Below are positions 21,001 through 28,400 of a stretch of DNA of 64,000 nt, piece by piece. Location of the stretch: the NCBI RefSeq assembly GCF_027942865.1, contig NC_134510.1, positions 37,627,663 to 37,691,662 of the forward strand, given 5' to 3'. The notes beneath the pieces were generated by a model. It was not told the DNA's origin. It did no database searches and worked only from the letters and a program-made list of their open reading frames with translations. Numbering within the stretch: the first letter of the stretch is position 1; the number at the start of each line of letters is the position of its first letter. The translations under genes were made by a program, and so were the position numbers. The DNA is from Odontesthes bonariensis (Eukaryota > Chordata > Actinopteri > Atheriniformes > Atherinopsidae).

Positions 21001-21396
21001 TGCGTACAAATGTGATTAATCAGCGAAATCATGAGATTAATTAGATTAAACATTTTAATCGTTGCCCAGCCCTACTTAAATTAAATTAAAATATTTTAGA
21101 TATTCTTTCAGACAAGTTTTGTTTGGAAACTCTATTCATCTGCAAAGAAAAACTGACATTTTTCAGAGAATTGCAGAATAAAAAGAAGAGTATTTTGCTT
21201 TTAAATGTCAGAGAGAAGAAGAGTAGAAAAGCAAGGAATGGACGTAGTTGATTCATACATAAGCACAACACTTCTATGTTCAGCAGCGCTAAATATTTCA
21301 GGCTTTCAGGCACAGAAAAAGAAAACATGACTTACCATGTGGAGAGATACCGTTAGATCTGAAAGTCACAGTCACGTAGTTCAGCTCTTCCTCCAT
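9019..21396 (-). CDS. Killer-cell-lectin-like receptor, gene C (complete, 7 exons)
   Basis: Exons in transcript order: 21396-21336, 20121-20053, 19961-19854, 19771-19586, 18458-18298, 11290-11172, 9193-9019. Phases 1,1,1,1,0,2 agree at every junction and give 879 nt (292 aa). Exon 1 has ITIM LNYVTV and exon 2 has ITIM IIYDEV. Exon 3 is the transmembrane helix (about residues 51-74). Exon 4 is a polar coiled-coil stalk with two N-glycosylation sequons (NVT, NWT). Exons 5-7 form a C-type lectin domain with WIGL and WVDGS and with all four core cysteines (DHC, LSC, VSC, WICE). No EPN or QPD triplet is visible, so calcium-dependent sugar binding is unlikely. Exon 5 ends in a GC donor (CAG|GCAAGG). 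Intron 5 (about 7 kb) contains a 6.4-kb transposon. By family this is a type II inhibitory receptor of the NK/CLEC group; ligand unknown. Confidence 0.82.
9225..9395. mobile_element. Fragment of the CAGTGGGGT MITE family
   Basis: It matches the segment at 29055-29270 and 49095-49290, from the GTCTCCTTTGACTTCC-like block through the ATTAAGGTGTCTACATG block, ending in an AT-rich stretch. Both terminal inverted repeats are missing. It lies immediately 5' of gene C exon 7 on the coding strand. Confidence 0.55.
9713..10213 (+). mobile_element. Solo LTR (TGTCACG...CCTGACA family)
   Basis: It starts TGTCACGCCCC and ends CAGTCCTGACA, with a GTGAATAAAAACC polyadenylation-like signal about 70 bases before the end. 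A perfect 5-bp target duplication, ACTTC, flanks it (9708-9712 and 10214-10218). No internal region remains, so it is a solo LTR left by recombination. Related LTRs lie at 24546, 31693 and 40512. Confidence 0.8.
9955..10032. repeat. (CCACG)n microsatellite inside the solo LTR
   Basis: About fifteen perfect tandem copies of the 5-mer ACGCC. The other LTR copies have no such expansion (for example CATGCCACGCCACG at 40978), so it grew within this copy. Confidence 0.95.
10619..10676 (+). pseudogene. Orphan first exon of a lectin receptor, with an in-frame stop
   Basis: It is 58 nt long with the same start ([12 protein letters not shown]), phase and GTGAGT donor as exon 1 of gene D, but on the opposite strand. 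A TGA replaces the codon three before the donor-side PPK. About 100 bases upstream also match gene D, including CCTGTTCCTTTTCAGAGAA. It sits in intron 6 of gene C, antisense to it, and no further exons of its own were found on the plus strand. It is an inverted, partial duplicate of gene D's 5' end. It keeps the ITIM-like VNYSSV but cannot encode a receptor. Confidence 0.75.
10677..11171. other. Intron 6 of gene C, with decaying gene D-like flank
   Basis: The first 50 bases resemble gene D intron 1 (GTGACTGCATAACATCTGC). Nothing else recognisable was seen before exon 6 of gene C. Confidence 0.4.
11531..11680 (+). repeat. Left terminal inverted repeat of the 6.4-kb transposon
   Basis: Pairs with 17755-17901. 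It contains the 29-base block shared exactly with the right arm, then AAGTACGTTGTCCA, then paired ATGGCCGC motifs. Confidence 0.75.
11565..12300 (+). repeat. Degenerate tandem repeat of about 340 bp in the left subterminal region
   Basis: Unit 1 starts near 11569 (TTGGTGATACAAGCACC) and unit 2 near 11907 (TGGGTGATACAAGTTAAA). Both continue through CAAATCCAAGATGGC, TTTTCAAGGTAGAATTTC, ATTCCAATATG and TCAAGATGG. A third partial copy ends near 12300 (TTTTTGGCCTCAGATATTCTGC). Each unit carries two or three AAGATGGC motifs, which could be transposase-binding repeats. Confidence 0.6.
12848..17305 (+). CDS. 1485-aa transposon protein: zinc motifs, transposase-like core, FEN/XPG-like nuclease, CXC-like tail
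   Basis: A single uninterrupted frame on the coding strand of the transposon. Residues 17-88 form a CxxC...H85-x2-C88 zinc-binding pattern; C128/C131 with H180/C183 may be a second. Residues 630-670 ([10 protein letters not shown]638; FGGLHTEM, H669) and 840-880 ([11 protein letters not shown]853/E857) have spaced acidic residues in the style of DDE transposases. Residues 1085-1315 resemble a FEN/XPG (PIN-like) nuclease: IDGSALVH (D1089), NHEEADTR (E1220, E1221, D1223), CDTDILVL (D1247, D1249), TGCDVVSAF (D1309). The tail (1456-1483) has eight cysteines spaced like a CXC (tesmin/TSO1) motif. I recognise the family as a large, mostly uncharacterised metazoan protein group. The terminal inverted repeats make a mobile-element role likely; DNA cutting and transposition are inferred. 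The full-length frame suggests recent activity. Confidence 0.85.
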   Translation: MLSNNPLSFAGTDWRKCCLCQTDTKEELKSPPTRYECSSDGYSMIARNIPQFQAINLLPIKLDPSRLDDGSGIEDTLRRNNTKYHQKCRQMFNNNKLERATKRHAEIDDAPDEGPSKIQRTSLNMQLCFLCSEKQPAELRQAMTMQLNQRLNECAHNLNDGKLLALLSAGDVVAQELIYHCSCLSALYNRERAYMTEQKKEKCRLSQEKNIFPLVFSELLTYIMETKNSSDGHTVFQLADLVSLYTERLAQFEANLPPVNRTRLKERLLSEIPGLVAYKKGRDVLLTFEEDVGPVMSEASSYSDAIILAKAANILRRDMLDHKSRFKGNLYESSVHDSFPSALLQFVCMIEHGADIKSKLRFGVTTADLAMAQLLQYNCFAEHKESAATQRHCRDRETPFPVYIGMSVYAKTRKKHLVDMLHDHGLSIPYDRVLNISAQLGDAVVNRYVEDGVVCPFKLRKGIFCTSAMDNIDHNPSSTTATSSFHGTSISSFQHTTSKDEGEVREPILIKNSNVRKVPELPDSYTNVHPAFFTAKHPTPSKGNVTCASLSSLPLADEYEWLQKVNQVQKVSDEVNITWSSHHAEKKRGLQFEVSITSLLPLLRDEAHSVATVRHAMTKVREAIVHLNPGQIPVMTADQPIYALAKQIQWHWPDEYGEDKFVIMFGGLHTEMAAFRSLGTLLKGSGWTGALVESGVTTSGIADSCLSAASVTRTRHIHQVTACCLYMLQKEAYEHYCAEQNESILSFDDWCNTQRKESPQFQFWELVMSMELVVFSLIRSFREANFSLYCQSLSALIPFFFANNDVNYARWLPVHLRDMVTLEKTHPHIFSEFQQGKFVVHKTHREFSGLAIDQAHEQANAVVKGDGGAIGVTEDASALRRWMVSGPEVSQLVNQYELACQVKVAQGDIRHHEQTSQSQKSFIDKVQKLFVVMKDLGNPFQEESNDLLTLDKNTIAHPSAAELVRSHLEKGIVAFRDFFNGLGDEASFHKPIKKNRTDFFRQDVAVASSEAKKKILKNDCHLFSPLFISCQSRECDLLEFFRHENQSFPAALSDTGKLHSGQKSQLTNILEATVSPPERQPKCEAIIIDGSALVHTMSPKTSKIFQEYAVQDVAPKILMYSSKYERTDIVFDVYWTSSLKAETRSKRGKADRRRVTDKTKLPPNWKSFLRDSDNKTELFEFLADKIVTLCPHNVIVVTKGEQALSNKSISTEGLCPCNHEEADTRIFTHALHAAKQQIKSLLIKACDTDILVLAVSVFTVLQDAGLEMVWVEFGQGQSLRWLPIHDMVLNLGPEKCSGLPFFHAFTGCDVVSAFHGKGKKTAWQAWEVCPEVSPVFHKLSRYRPTTTEADLNILERFVVTMYDKHSTTANVDEARLELFARKQRSYDSNPPTSASLVQHVKRSAFQAACIWGQATICKMQTENPANWGWHKDGGVWRVFWSTLPPIAQACQQLTKCGVKTECRGLCKCSRFSLKCTQLCTCKCEN
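17306..17754. other. 3' non-coding part of the 6.4-kb transposon
   Basis: AT-rich DNA after the stop codon. AATAAAG at about 17722 could be its polyadenylation signal. No other ORF or motif was found. Confidence 0.45.
17755..17901 (-). repeat. Right terminal inverted repeat of the 6.4-kb transposon
   Basis: Reversed, it reads GTAGGGCAGATTAG, then the 29-base block shared with the left arm, then AAAGTACGTTGTCCA and two ATGGCCGCC/ATGGCCACC motifs. Confidence 0.75.
18175..18268 (-). mobile_element. hAT-like terminal fragment next to gene C exon 5
   Basis: On the minus strand it begins TAGGGCTGTGCGATACTG, a typical fish hAT-like end rich in (C)GATA motifs. It starts 30 bases past the exon 5 donor. 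ATCGATA-type sequence recurs near 18670-18700, but I could not define the other end. Confidence 0.4.
18715..19502. mobile_element. Fold-back MITE with roughly 290-bp arms
   Basis: The left arm (from CTTAAAGGGACAG) and right arm (reversed, from AAAAGGGATAGTTCGCC) are near-perfect inverted copies running inward to GTCAGACCTCACAATTTTCT. The whole can fold into a long hairpin around about 19165. Single-arm relatives occur at about 50628-50880 and 52697-52949. The left arm is interrupted by a SINE (18868-19005). It lies in intron 4 of gene C. Confidence 0.75.
18868..19005 (+). mobile_element. tRNA-derived SINE inserted in the fold-back MITE
   Basis: The head has an A-box-like TAGAGGTAAG and a B box GGGTTCAAATCC. 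The tail carries GTAAGTCGCTTTAGATAAAAG, the conserved fish LINE-like SINE tail. Target duplication TAGTTGG flanks it (18861-18867, 19006-19012), and the right MITE arm shows the empty site. Confidence 0.78.
20361..20566. repeat. Direct repeat pair of about 65 bp
   Basis: CACAGAACACGTGTCCACTG through GAACTGGGCCGTGTT occurs twice (about 20361-20425 and 20499-20566), separated by a short A-rich stretch. Probably a small transposon remnant next to hAT copy 3. Confidence 0.5.
20567..21074 (+). mobile_element. hAT element copy 3, 5'-truncated
   Basis: It ends in the family terminus TTGCCCAGCCCTA but has no left terminus. It starts at the TTTTGTAAAAGTCTGTTGCTG block and carries the most complete BED-finger reading frame of the family. 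It lies in intron 1 of gene C. Confidence 0.72.
20639..20944 (+). pseudogene. BED-type zinc finger fragment of a hAT transposase
   Basis: A 101-codon frame beginning [14 protein letters not shown] has a complete BED finger: VICKHC (C-x2-C) and YHLKAKH (H-x4-H). After the finger it diverges into non-domain sequence and stops, with no catalytic core, so it is a transposase fragment. The autonomous partner is not in the window. The same finger tail recurs at 1447-1617, 8573-8773 and 54095-54158. Confidence 0.75.
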
Positions 21397-22254
21397 TATT
21401 CAACAAAAGTGATCAAATATCTCAAAGACTGAGACGAAGTCGAACCGCCACTTCAGGTTTGGGGTCATTGTGTGGGTTGTTGGGCGACACGAGTGGAGAA
21501 ACCGAACGATTACGAGATTCGCAGTTCTTCTTTTTGGCAGAATGTTGTAAGAACGTGAATTTTTGTTTTCCTCTTTGAATAGATTACGGCTCACATTACG
21601 GTCGAAGGTCAGATCAGGAAATCGTGTTGCTAAGAAACGACAAAAACTGAGTGACGTCTGTGCAACGCTCCTCATTTCTATGTTTACTTCAAACAAGGAT
21701 TAAACTAAGAATATGGTTGAAACCTCCATAATTTCTTTATTTAGATTACATCAATTTCACTGTCTCATTTTGAACAGTTTAATGTTTGTTGCTGCCCAGT
21801 TTTTACTGATTTTAACTTATTTAATTGAGTAGTTTCTTCATTTGTTTCTATTTGGATTATATGGAAGAGCCAGCTGGCTTTAAACCTCCCCCGACAGGAA
21901 GGGATGATCCGGTGTGAAACAAAGAAATGGAAAATAACTGCTTAAACTGTGAATAACATCGACAGAGAGTAGAGAATGAAAACACTTTGCAACTGAATAA
22001 ACATGGGAAATGGTTTGGCGACAGGCAGAATAATCACATTTAACAACATATTTTCAGTGATTATTCATGTGGAAGTTGGTGTACTATTCATTTATACCCT
22101 GGTTTTAATTATTTAAAGAGCTTGTCCAGCCTTGTCACAAACACTGACGTAATTGATGTAATACTACCTTTCCATATTTGCAAAGGTAGTATTACATCAG
22201 GGAGTTAGCGTTGCTATGAAATGTGTGCTTTAAGCCTCTCAGAGAAACTTAAGA
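21397..22254. other. 5' flank of gene C, nothing recognised
   Basis: Upstream of gene C on its coding strand, so its promoter should lie here. I saw no TATA box or other element I could support. A short inverted duplication (TACTACCTTTCC... / GGAAAG...GTAGTATTACATCA) lies at about 22160-22200. Confidence 0.3.
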
Positions 22255-23190
22255 ATCAAATCAAATCAAATTTATTTATATAGCACATTTCATGTACAAA
22301 ACAATTCAAAGTGCTTCACATAAAATAAAAGCATTGCAGCAGGGAGTGGAAGAAGCATTAAAAATACATAAAAGAATAAAAAGAGAAACAAATAGAATAA
22401 TTTAAAAACAAGCAACAGTCCAGATAAGTTCAAAGATATCGTGCAGATTTCATGCATAGACACATGAGAACAGAAATGTTTTTAACCTGGATTTAAAAAT
22501 GTCTCCATTTGGTGAAAGTTTAATCTCCACTGGCAGTTTGTTCCACTTGTTTGCAGCATAACAGCTAAATGCTGCTTCTCCATGTTTAGTCTGGACTCTG
22601 GACTGGACCAGCTGACCTGAGTCCTTGGATCTAAGAGCTCTGCTGGCTTTAAATTCTCTGAACAGATCACAGATTGTAAACCATCAGCAGGCTTTTAAAA
22701 TCTATTCTGTGACTGACTGGAAGCCAGAGTAAAGATTTTAAAGCTGCTGTGATGTGTTCAGATCTCTTAGTCCGGGTTAAAACTCCAGCAGCAGCGTTCT
22801 GGATGAGCTGCAGATGTTTAATGCTCTTTTTGGGAAGTCCAGTTAAGAGAGCGTTACAATGATGAAGTCTGCTGGAGATGAATGCATGGATGAGTTTCTC
22901 CTGGTCTGTTTGGGAGAGGAAACCTTTAATTCTGCTGATGTTTCTGAGATGGTAAAAAGCTGCCTTGGTGACAGCTTTGATGTGGCTGCTGAAAGTCAGA
23001 TCTGAGTCTATCAACACTCCGAGGTTACCGACTCGGTCAGTGATTGTAAGGGCCCGAGTCTCAAGATATTTACCAACGCTGACCCTCTTCTCTTTGCTAC
23101 CAAACAGAAGTATATCAACTTCAGGAAAAAAGTACAAGTCCAAGTCCAACAGAGGGAGGCAGGTCATGTCTTTGCCTCCTTCAGAGGGGA
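22255..23190 (-). mobile_element. 3' part of an L2-like LINE
   Basis: The minus-strand ORF 23167-22667 matches the C-terminal end of LINE reverse transcriptases: NLGVLIDSDLTFSSHIK, SSRLHHCNALLTGL, LQLIQNAAAGVLTRT and LLWLPVSHRI. The sequence ends in a 3' UTR with TATATAAATAAATTTG and a tandem ATTTG tail (22255-22275). The catalytic YADD part is missing (5'-truncated), so it is dead. Confidence 0.8.
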
Positions 23191-23525
23191 TTTAGAGGTG
23201 GATGTCAAACTAAAGCCAAAGGAAATAAAGTTTCCCAACAGTCACGGGTATCTGTAGTCCTCCACCACCTCCATCTTTTCTTCAAGGATTGGAAATAATG
23301 TTTTTCTTGTTCCTGGTCCTCCTAAAATCCACAATCATCTCTTAAGTTTTGTCTGTGTTCAAGACGAGGTGGTCGATCCCGCTCCGTGTTACGAACCAGT
23401 CGACCGGTGGCCTGCACACAGCCTCTTGTTCATCACTGATGCACTAAACAACCGTAGAGTCATCAGAGTGATTCTGGGGATGGCAGGACTCTGACAGGAG
23501 GAGCCGCCCGCCGGACGGTCTCCGG
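23191..23525. other. Unassigned sequence left of the minisatellite
   Basis: No clear ORF. By position it could be internal sequence of the LTR element whose 3' LTR is at 24546, but no 5' LTR was found. Confidence 0.3.
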
Positions 23526-23529
23526 CTCC

Positions 23530-24480
23530 TCCTCCACCCACGTCGCAGGAAGTCTGGCCACCCGCCAGACCGCCTCCTGCCGCCACGTCGCAGGAAGTCT
23601 GGCCACCCGCCAGACCGCCTCCTGCCGCCACGTCGCAGGAAGTCTGGCCACCCGCCAGACCGCCTCCTGCCGCCACGTCGCAGGAAGTCTGGCCACCCGC
23701 CAGACCGCCTCCTGCCGCCACGTCGCAGGAAGTCTGGCCACCCGCCAGACCGCCTCCTGCCGCCACGTCGCAGGAAGTCTGGCCACCCGCCAGACCGCCT
23801 CCTGCCGCCACGTCGCAGGAAGTCTGGCCACCCGCCAGACCGCCTCCTGCCGCCACGTCGCAGGAAGTCTGGCCACCCGCCAGACCGCCTCCTGCCTCCA
23901 CGTCGCAGGAAGTCTGGCCACCCGCCAGACCGCCTCCTGCCGCCACGTCGCAGGAAGTCTGGCCACCCGCCAGACCGCCTCCTGCCGCCACGTCGCAGGA
24001 AGTCTGGCCACCCGCCAGACCGCCTCCTGCCGCCACGTCGCAGGAAGTCTGGCCACCCGCCAGACCGCCTCCTGCCGCCACGTCGCAGGAAGTCTGGCCA
24101 CCCGCCAGACCGCCTCCTGCCGCCACGTCGCAGGAAGTCTGGCCACCCGCCAGACCGCCTCCTGCCGCCACGTCGCAGGAAGTCTGGCCACCCGCCAGAC
24201 CTCCTTCTGCCGCCACGTCGCAGGAAGTCTGGCCACCCGCCAGACCTCCTTCTGCCGCCACGTCGCAGGAAGTCTGGCCACCCGCCAGACCGCCTCCTGC
24301 CGCCACGTCGCAGGAAGTCTGGCCACCCGCCAGACCGCCTCCTGCCTCCACGTCGCAGGAAGTCTGGCCACCCGCCAGACCGCCTCCTGCCGGCACGTCG
24401 CAGGAAGTCTGGCCACCCGCCAGACCGCCTCCTGCCTCCACGTCGCAGGAAGTCTGGCCACCCGCCAGACCGCCTCCGGC
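23530..24480. repeat. 45-bp hairpin-forming minisatellite, about 20 copies
   Basis: About 20-21 tandem 45-bp units, nearly identical, with cores such as CACGTCGCAGGAAGTCTGG at 23539 and 23584. Each unit holds a perfect inverted repeat GTCTGGC-CACCC-GCCAGAC nested in an outer GCAGGA...TCCTGC, so each can fold into a strong hairpin. As 45 is a multiple of three, several frames stay open (minus-strand 398- and 364-codon frames of 15-residue repeats). These are by-products. The array sits just inside the 3' LTR of a retroelement. Confidence 0.93.
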
Positions 24481-24519
24481 TTCGAGCCCCTCCCTCCCAC
24501 CCAGGTTTTGGGTTGTCTG

Positions 24520-25058
24520 GGATCCACCCCTTGAGGGGGGGGCTCTGTCACGCCCATGGGATTTTCCCCATGTTTTTAGTTTCATATTTCATCATGTTTT
24601 AGGTTTCATGTCTTGGTTTTTGAGTTCTTGTTTTCAGTCTTGTCATTGTTTTTCCCCTCACTTCCCATGCCTGATCATTAGTTCATTCCCTTCACCTGTC
24701 CATTGTTCCCCAGCTGCACTCACTCACCCATCTCTCTCAGTTCACTATTTAGTTTCCAGGTTTCCCCTTTCAGTTTGTCGGATCTTTCCTTACCCTACCT
24801 ACCTCGATACCCTGATACCTGATTTTCACCTCTCATGCCACAAAGCCACAAACCTAAGTTAAGTGTTTTCCATGTTATGTCAAGTATCATGGACATTTTG
24901 TTTTGTCAGTATTACATTCATGTCTTTGACCCTCAGTTTAGTCTTGTTATCCGGCTCAGCCGCGCTTTTTGTTTAACCTTTGTTTGCAAATAAACCAAGT
25001 TTTTCATTTTACACCTTTGAGTCTGCATCCGTGTCCTACCCACCACCCCAACCTGACA
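24520..25058 (+). mobile_element. 3' LTR of a TGTCACG-family element with its polypurine tract
   Basis: The LTR runs from TGTCACGCCCATGG (24546) to ACCTGACA (25058). Immediately left is TTGAGGGGGGGGCTC, a plausible polypurine tract, also present before the LTR at 40722. AATAAACC near 24989 is a polyadenylation-like signal. The flank right of 25058 (CTTCTGGACAAATATCC) continues colinearly with gene B's 5' flank (49590), so this junction is an insertion edge. Confidence 0.72.
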
Positions 25059-25320
25059 CTTCTGGACAAATATCCTCCAAAGTCATGTATTTCAGTGGGA
25101 TGGGGGGTGAAATGTGCATGTGTCTCATTCACATTTAGGGGATGTTAACCCACCAGAATTTAAAATATGACAACATTTGTATCACAATAATGCACGGAAA
25201 CAGACGTAGTTCCTAGATCAGATTAAACCAAATGTTGACAGCAATCTGTAGCTAAAGGACAGCAGAGCCTTTGTCTTGTTGTTTGTTCTTTGCCCAAATG
25301 CTTTTTACATATTATTGAGG

Positions 25321-25336
25321 GAAAGAGGAACCTGTT
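25321..25336 (+). promoter_or_regulatory. Conserved ETS/PU.1-like box upstream of gene A
   Basis: GAAAGAGGAACCTGTT, about 120 bases before the ATG, identical to gene B's (49735-49750) and matching gene D's core. GAGGAA is the ETS/PU.1 core. Confidence 0.4.
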
Positions 25337-25457
25337 TTTTCTCCATGACATACTGCTGGGATCCTTTTTAAAGCTGCGCTTCCAATCAGCACCATCACTT
25401 GTTAAAGACTGATGTTATCAACAGCTCTGAAGTAACAGTGGTGAATTATTTTTAAAG

Positions 25458-28400
25458 ATGGAAGAGGAAATCAATTATGCCACACTGGTTTTAAGAAAGG
25501 TTGCTTCAGCTCCAAAAGGTAAAAGACTCCTTCCTCTCTGGGTTTAATGATTTATTTGGCATTTTATGCATCTTTAAAGGTGCTCTGTATGGAAGAATTA
25601 CGGTCCAAACCTACTGATTTTAATATTCTGTGGTTATCTTTTTCTGGATGGACACATGGATAGATCTTTCTTAAAGGGGAAGTTTGGTTATTTTAAACCT
25701 GGACCTTATTTCTGGCATAAAACACGTTCATCTAATCACTGATAACAGTTTGGTGAAAGTCGGCGTCCTTCTGAAGATATTTAGATCACTGGAGATCAGC
25801 GTATATCCATATAACGGGAGAGAACAGGGCAGAGACAATACAGCCTCTAAATAAGGCATTATCTGTCTTTATTTCACCAATACTTTAACACCAATGAATG
25901 AATGAACGCGTACTATTGCACTGTTAGCTCAGAGCTGCCGTGTTGTTGTTCTTGGGGGCTATCGGGGGGCTTATAGGCAGCTTTCTACGCACGCATCTTC
26001 TGGGATGACATCATCGACGCGCCCCGCTGCAGCATATCAATAATGACTCATCGATTTTCATATATATTTATATATACTCCTTAAGTTTCTTCTAAGTTGT
26101 CCGTTGATTAACAGTCATTTTAAACGCCTTTTTTTCAGATCCTGAGGGTTAGACTGTTCGTACACTTTTGATCAGCTGATCAACAGCCTGTTTGAGTTTA
26201 AATGCAGTTTTCAATAAATTATCAATTCTATTTCTTGCTCTCTTGCTGCTGCTTCTTCTTTTTGCATTTTGAGGCTATAACTACTACCCGGTTACGGTTC
26301 CACCAGCGCGAAATGCAAAATACTTGTAACGTTTCCTCCGGTCTTCAGATCTAGTTCAGCAGTGTATGTGACGCTGCACTGAATGCATTTGTTGCTGCTT
26401 TGTCTTTAAATCTGCATGTAAAGAGTTCGGGTGTTTTTCCCAACAGGTACAACTGTGATGAGTGCTTGTGAATACATTGATTTCACTGTCTGTAAACATC
26501 TTTTCGTATTGTTATGTTTTGGGATACAGACAAAGAAGAAGAAGAAGAGATGATTTATTCTGTGGTGAAGCTTCAAGAGTCTGCAGCTACTGAACTTAGT
26601 AAGTTATCTGTCTGAAACAGAACAAACTCAGATAATAGAGATATAATTATAAGATTATAATAGATAATAGATGATAGATAACAGAAACAAACTTTCTGAT
26701 GTTGCTCTTCTTTCTGTTTTAGAGCTTTTCGGTTACTGTTTCAATACTCTGTCTTGAGATCCAAGGCAACACGGTGATGCTGTTGAATTCAACTGTTTTT
26801 ATCCATTCTTCATATTCCTCCTTCTGTCACATAGAAAAAAAATAAGGACCTGCCAGTTTATTTAGTCGTGGAACTAAAAAAATTCTTAATAAAACAGGTG
26901 CCTGCGACTACTGAAGAAATCATTTACATTACTTAATGAAATATGCAAAACAACAGCAGAACAAACTCATTATCACGTTGTTTCCTCTTCTCTTTGTGGA
27001 GCTGTTTATTGGAGCTGTTACCAGAAGCAGAAACATAACATACATTAGAATTAACTTATAACACAGTAACCATATTGTATGTTGAAATTGACCTGAGATA
27101 AGATGTAAATTTAAATGTGTACAGAGAAATTAAGTTAAACGTTTGTAGCAAAATTAAACTTTAGCAGAGAAATTAAACATTTGTATAGAATTAAAAATGT
27201 ACAGAGGAATTAAAAATATATACGTATATATTTAATACATATATGCTGATGATGGTCATTTTTTGGACTGATGCTTTCTAACTCTTCTTTTCTGGTATTT
27301 GACTCAACAATCAAGGACTTCTAATGTCATCCTCAACAAAATAAAAAAAGAGGAAATTAACCTTTATGAACCTTTCGTTGTTTTTTAGAATAAACTATCT
27401 GTTTATGGGATTTGCAGGTCACTGCATTCTGTTTTTATATAGATTTTACTACGCAGTCCCAGCTTTTAGACACCGGGGTTGTTACCGTTGTGCTGTTTGT
27501 TGGATGGGATCACTGATGCTGTGAAGAATCCTGATGAATCCATTCATTCAGCTCTTTCTTTTCCATTTATCATGTTGTTGTGACACAGAGGAAAAGGAGG
27601 ACCAGGCAGTTATTTCTGAAGTGAACCCTAAAGAGCTTGCAACTCCTTTATCAAGTAAGTTATTCAATTTTGCTGAACCGTACAATATATCTTATCAACA
27701 AAAGAAGAAACTAATGTTTCAAGTAGGCTCTTTGATGATGCCAACCCTGAGAATAATGAAAGCAATTTTATTTAAGATGTCTAAGATAACCCTAAATGTA
27801 TGTTATTGTGGCTGTCAGGAGGCTTCTGACACAAAGAAAGACAGAAACATCTGGAGTTATATTGACAGTGACTCACACAGCCCAACAAAGAAGAGCATTC
27901 AGACACAATTTTTAGAAAAATGCAGCCAAATCCAGAAATGAGCTCTAAGTTAGAGACTCCGTATTTGCTTGTGTTTGGTCTGTTAGTATTCAGTTTCTTA
28001 AAGCAGAGTAAGTTGCAGTGTGTTCTGATAGCAGAATGTACAGAGATTACAGCTGCACGTGGTGTGGTGGTTAGCACCGTCACCTCACAGCGAGAGGGTT
28101 CCAGGTTGCGTGGGTTCTCTCCAGGTACCCCGGGTTCCCCCCACTGTCCAAAAACATGCATGTTAGCTTAATGGGTGTCTCTAAAAATTGTCCCTAGGAG
28201 AGCATCAGTGGGGTTACATGGCACTGAAAAAATCGGATTAAGGGCTAAATTACAATAAGACTGAGTTATTAAATTCATGTAGACACCTTAATCTGACAAG
28301 AAATTGGATCGGATCGGATTAGGACCCCGAGATAACTGGGTTGAAAGTCACACTAAAGTCTTTGTCTTTGTTTTCTAAATATTCCCATTTGTCTCGGGAC

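Noticed and set aside
23191..24545. Complete LTR retrotransposon around the hairpin minisatellite
   Set aside because: A 3' LTR and polypurine tract are clear, but no 5' LTR, primer site or gag/pol coding was found on the left.
23389..24585. Two long minus-strand ORFs (398 and 364 codons) of glycine- or tryptophan/arginine-rich repeats
   Set aside because: Overlapping frames of the same 45-bp minisatellite. Unit length divisible by three keeps every frame open.
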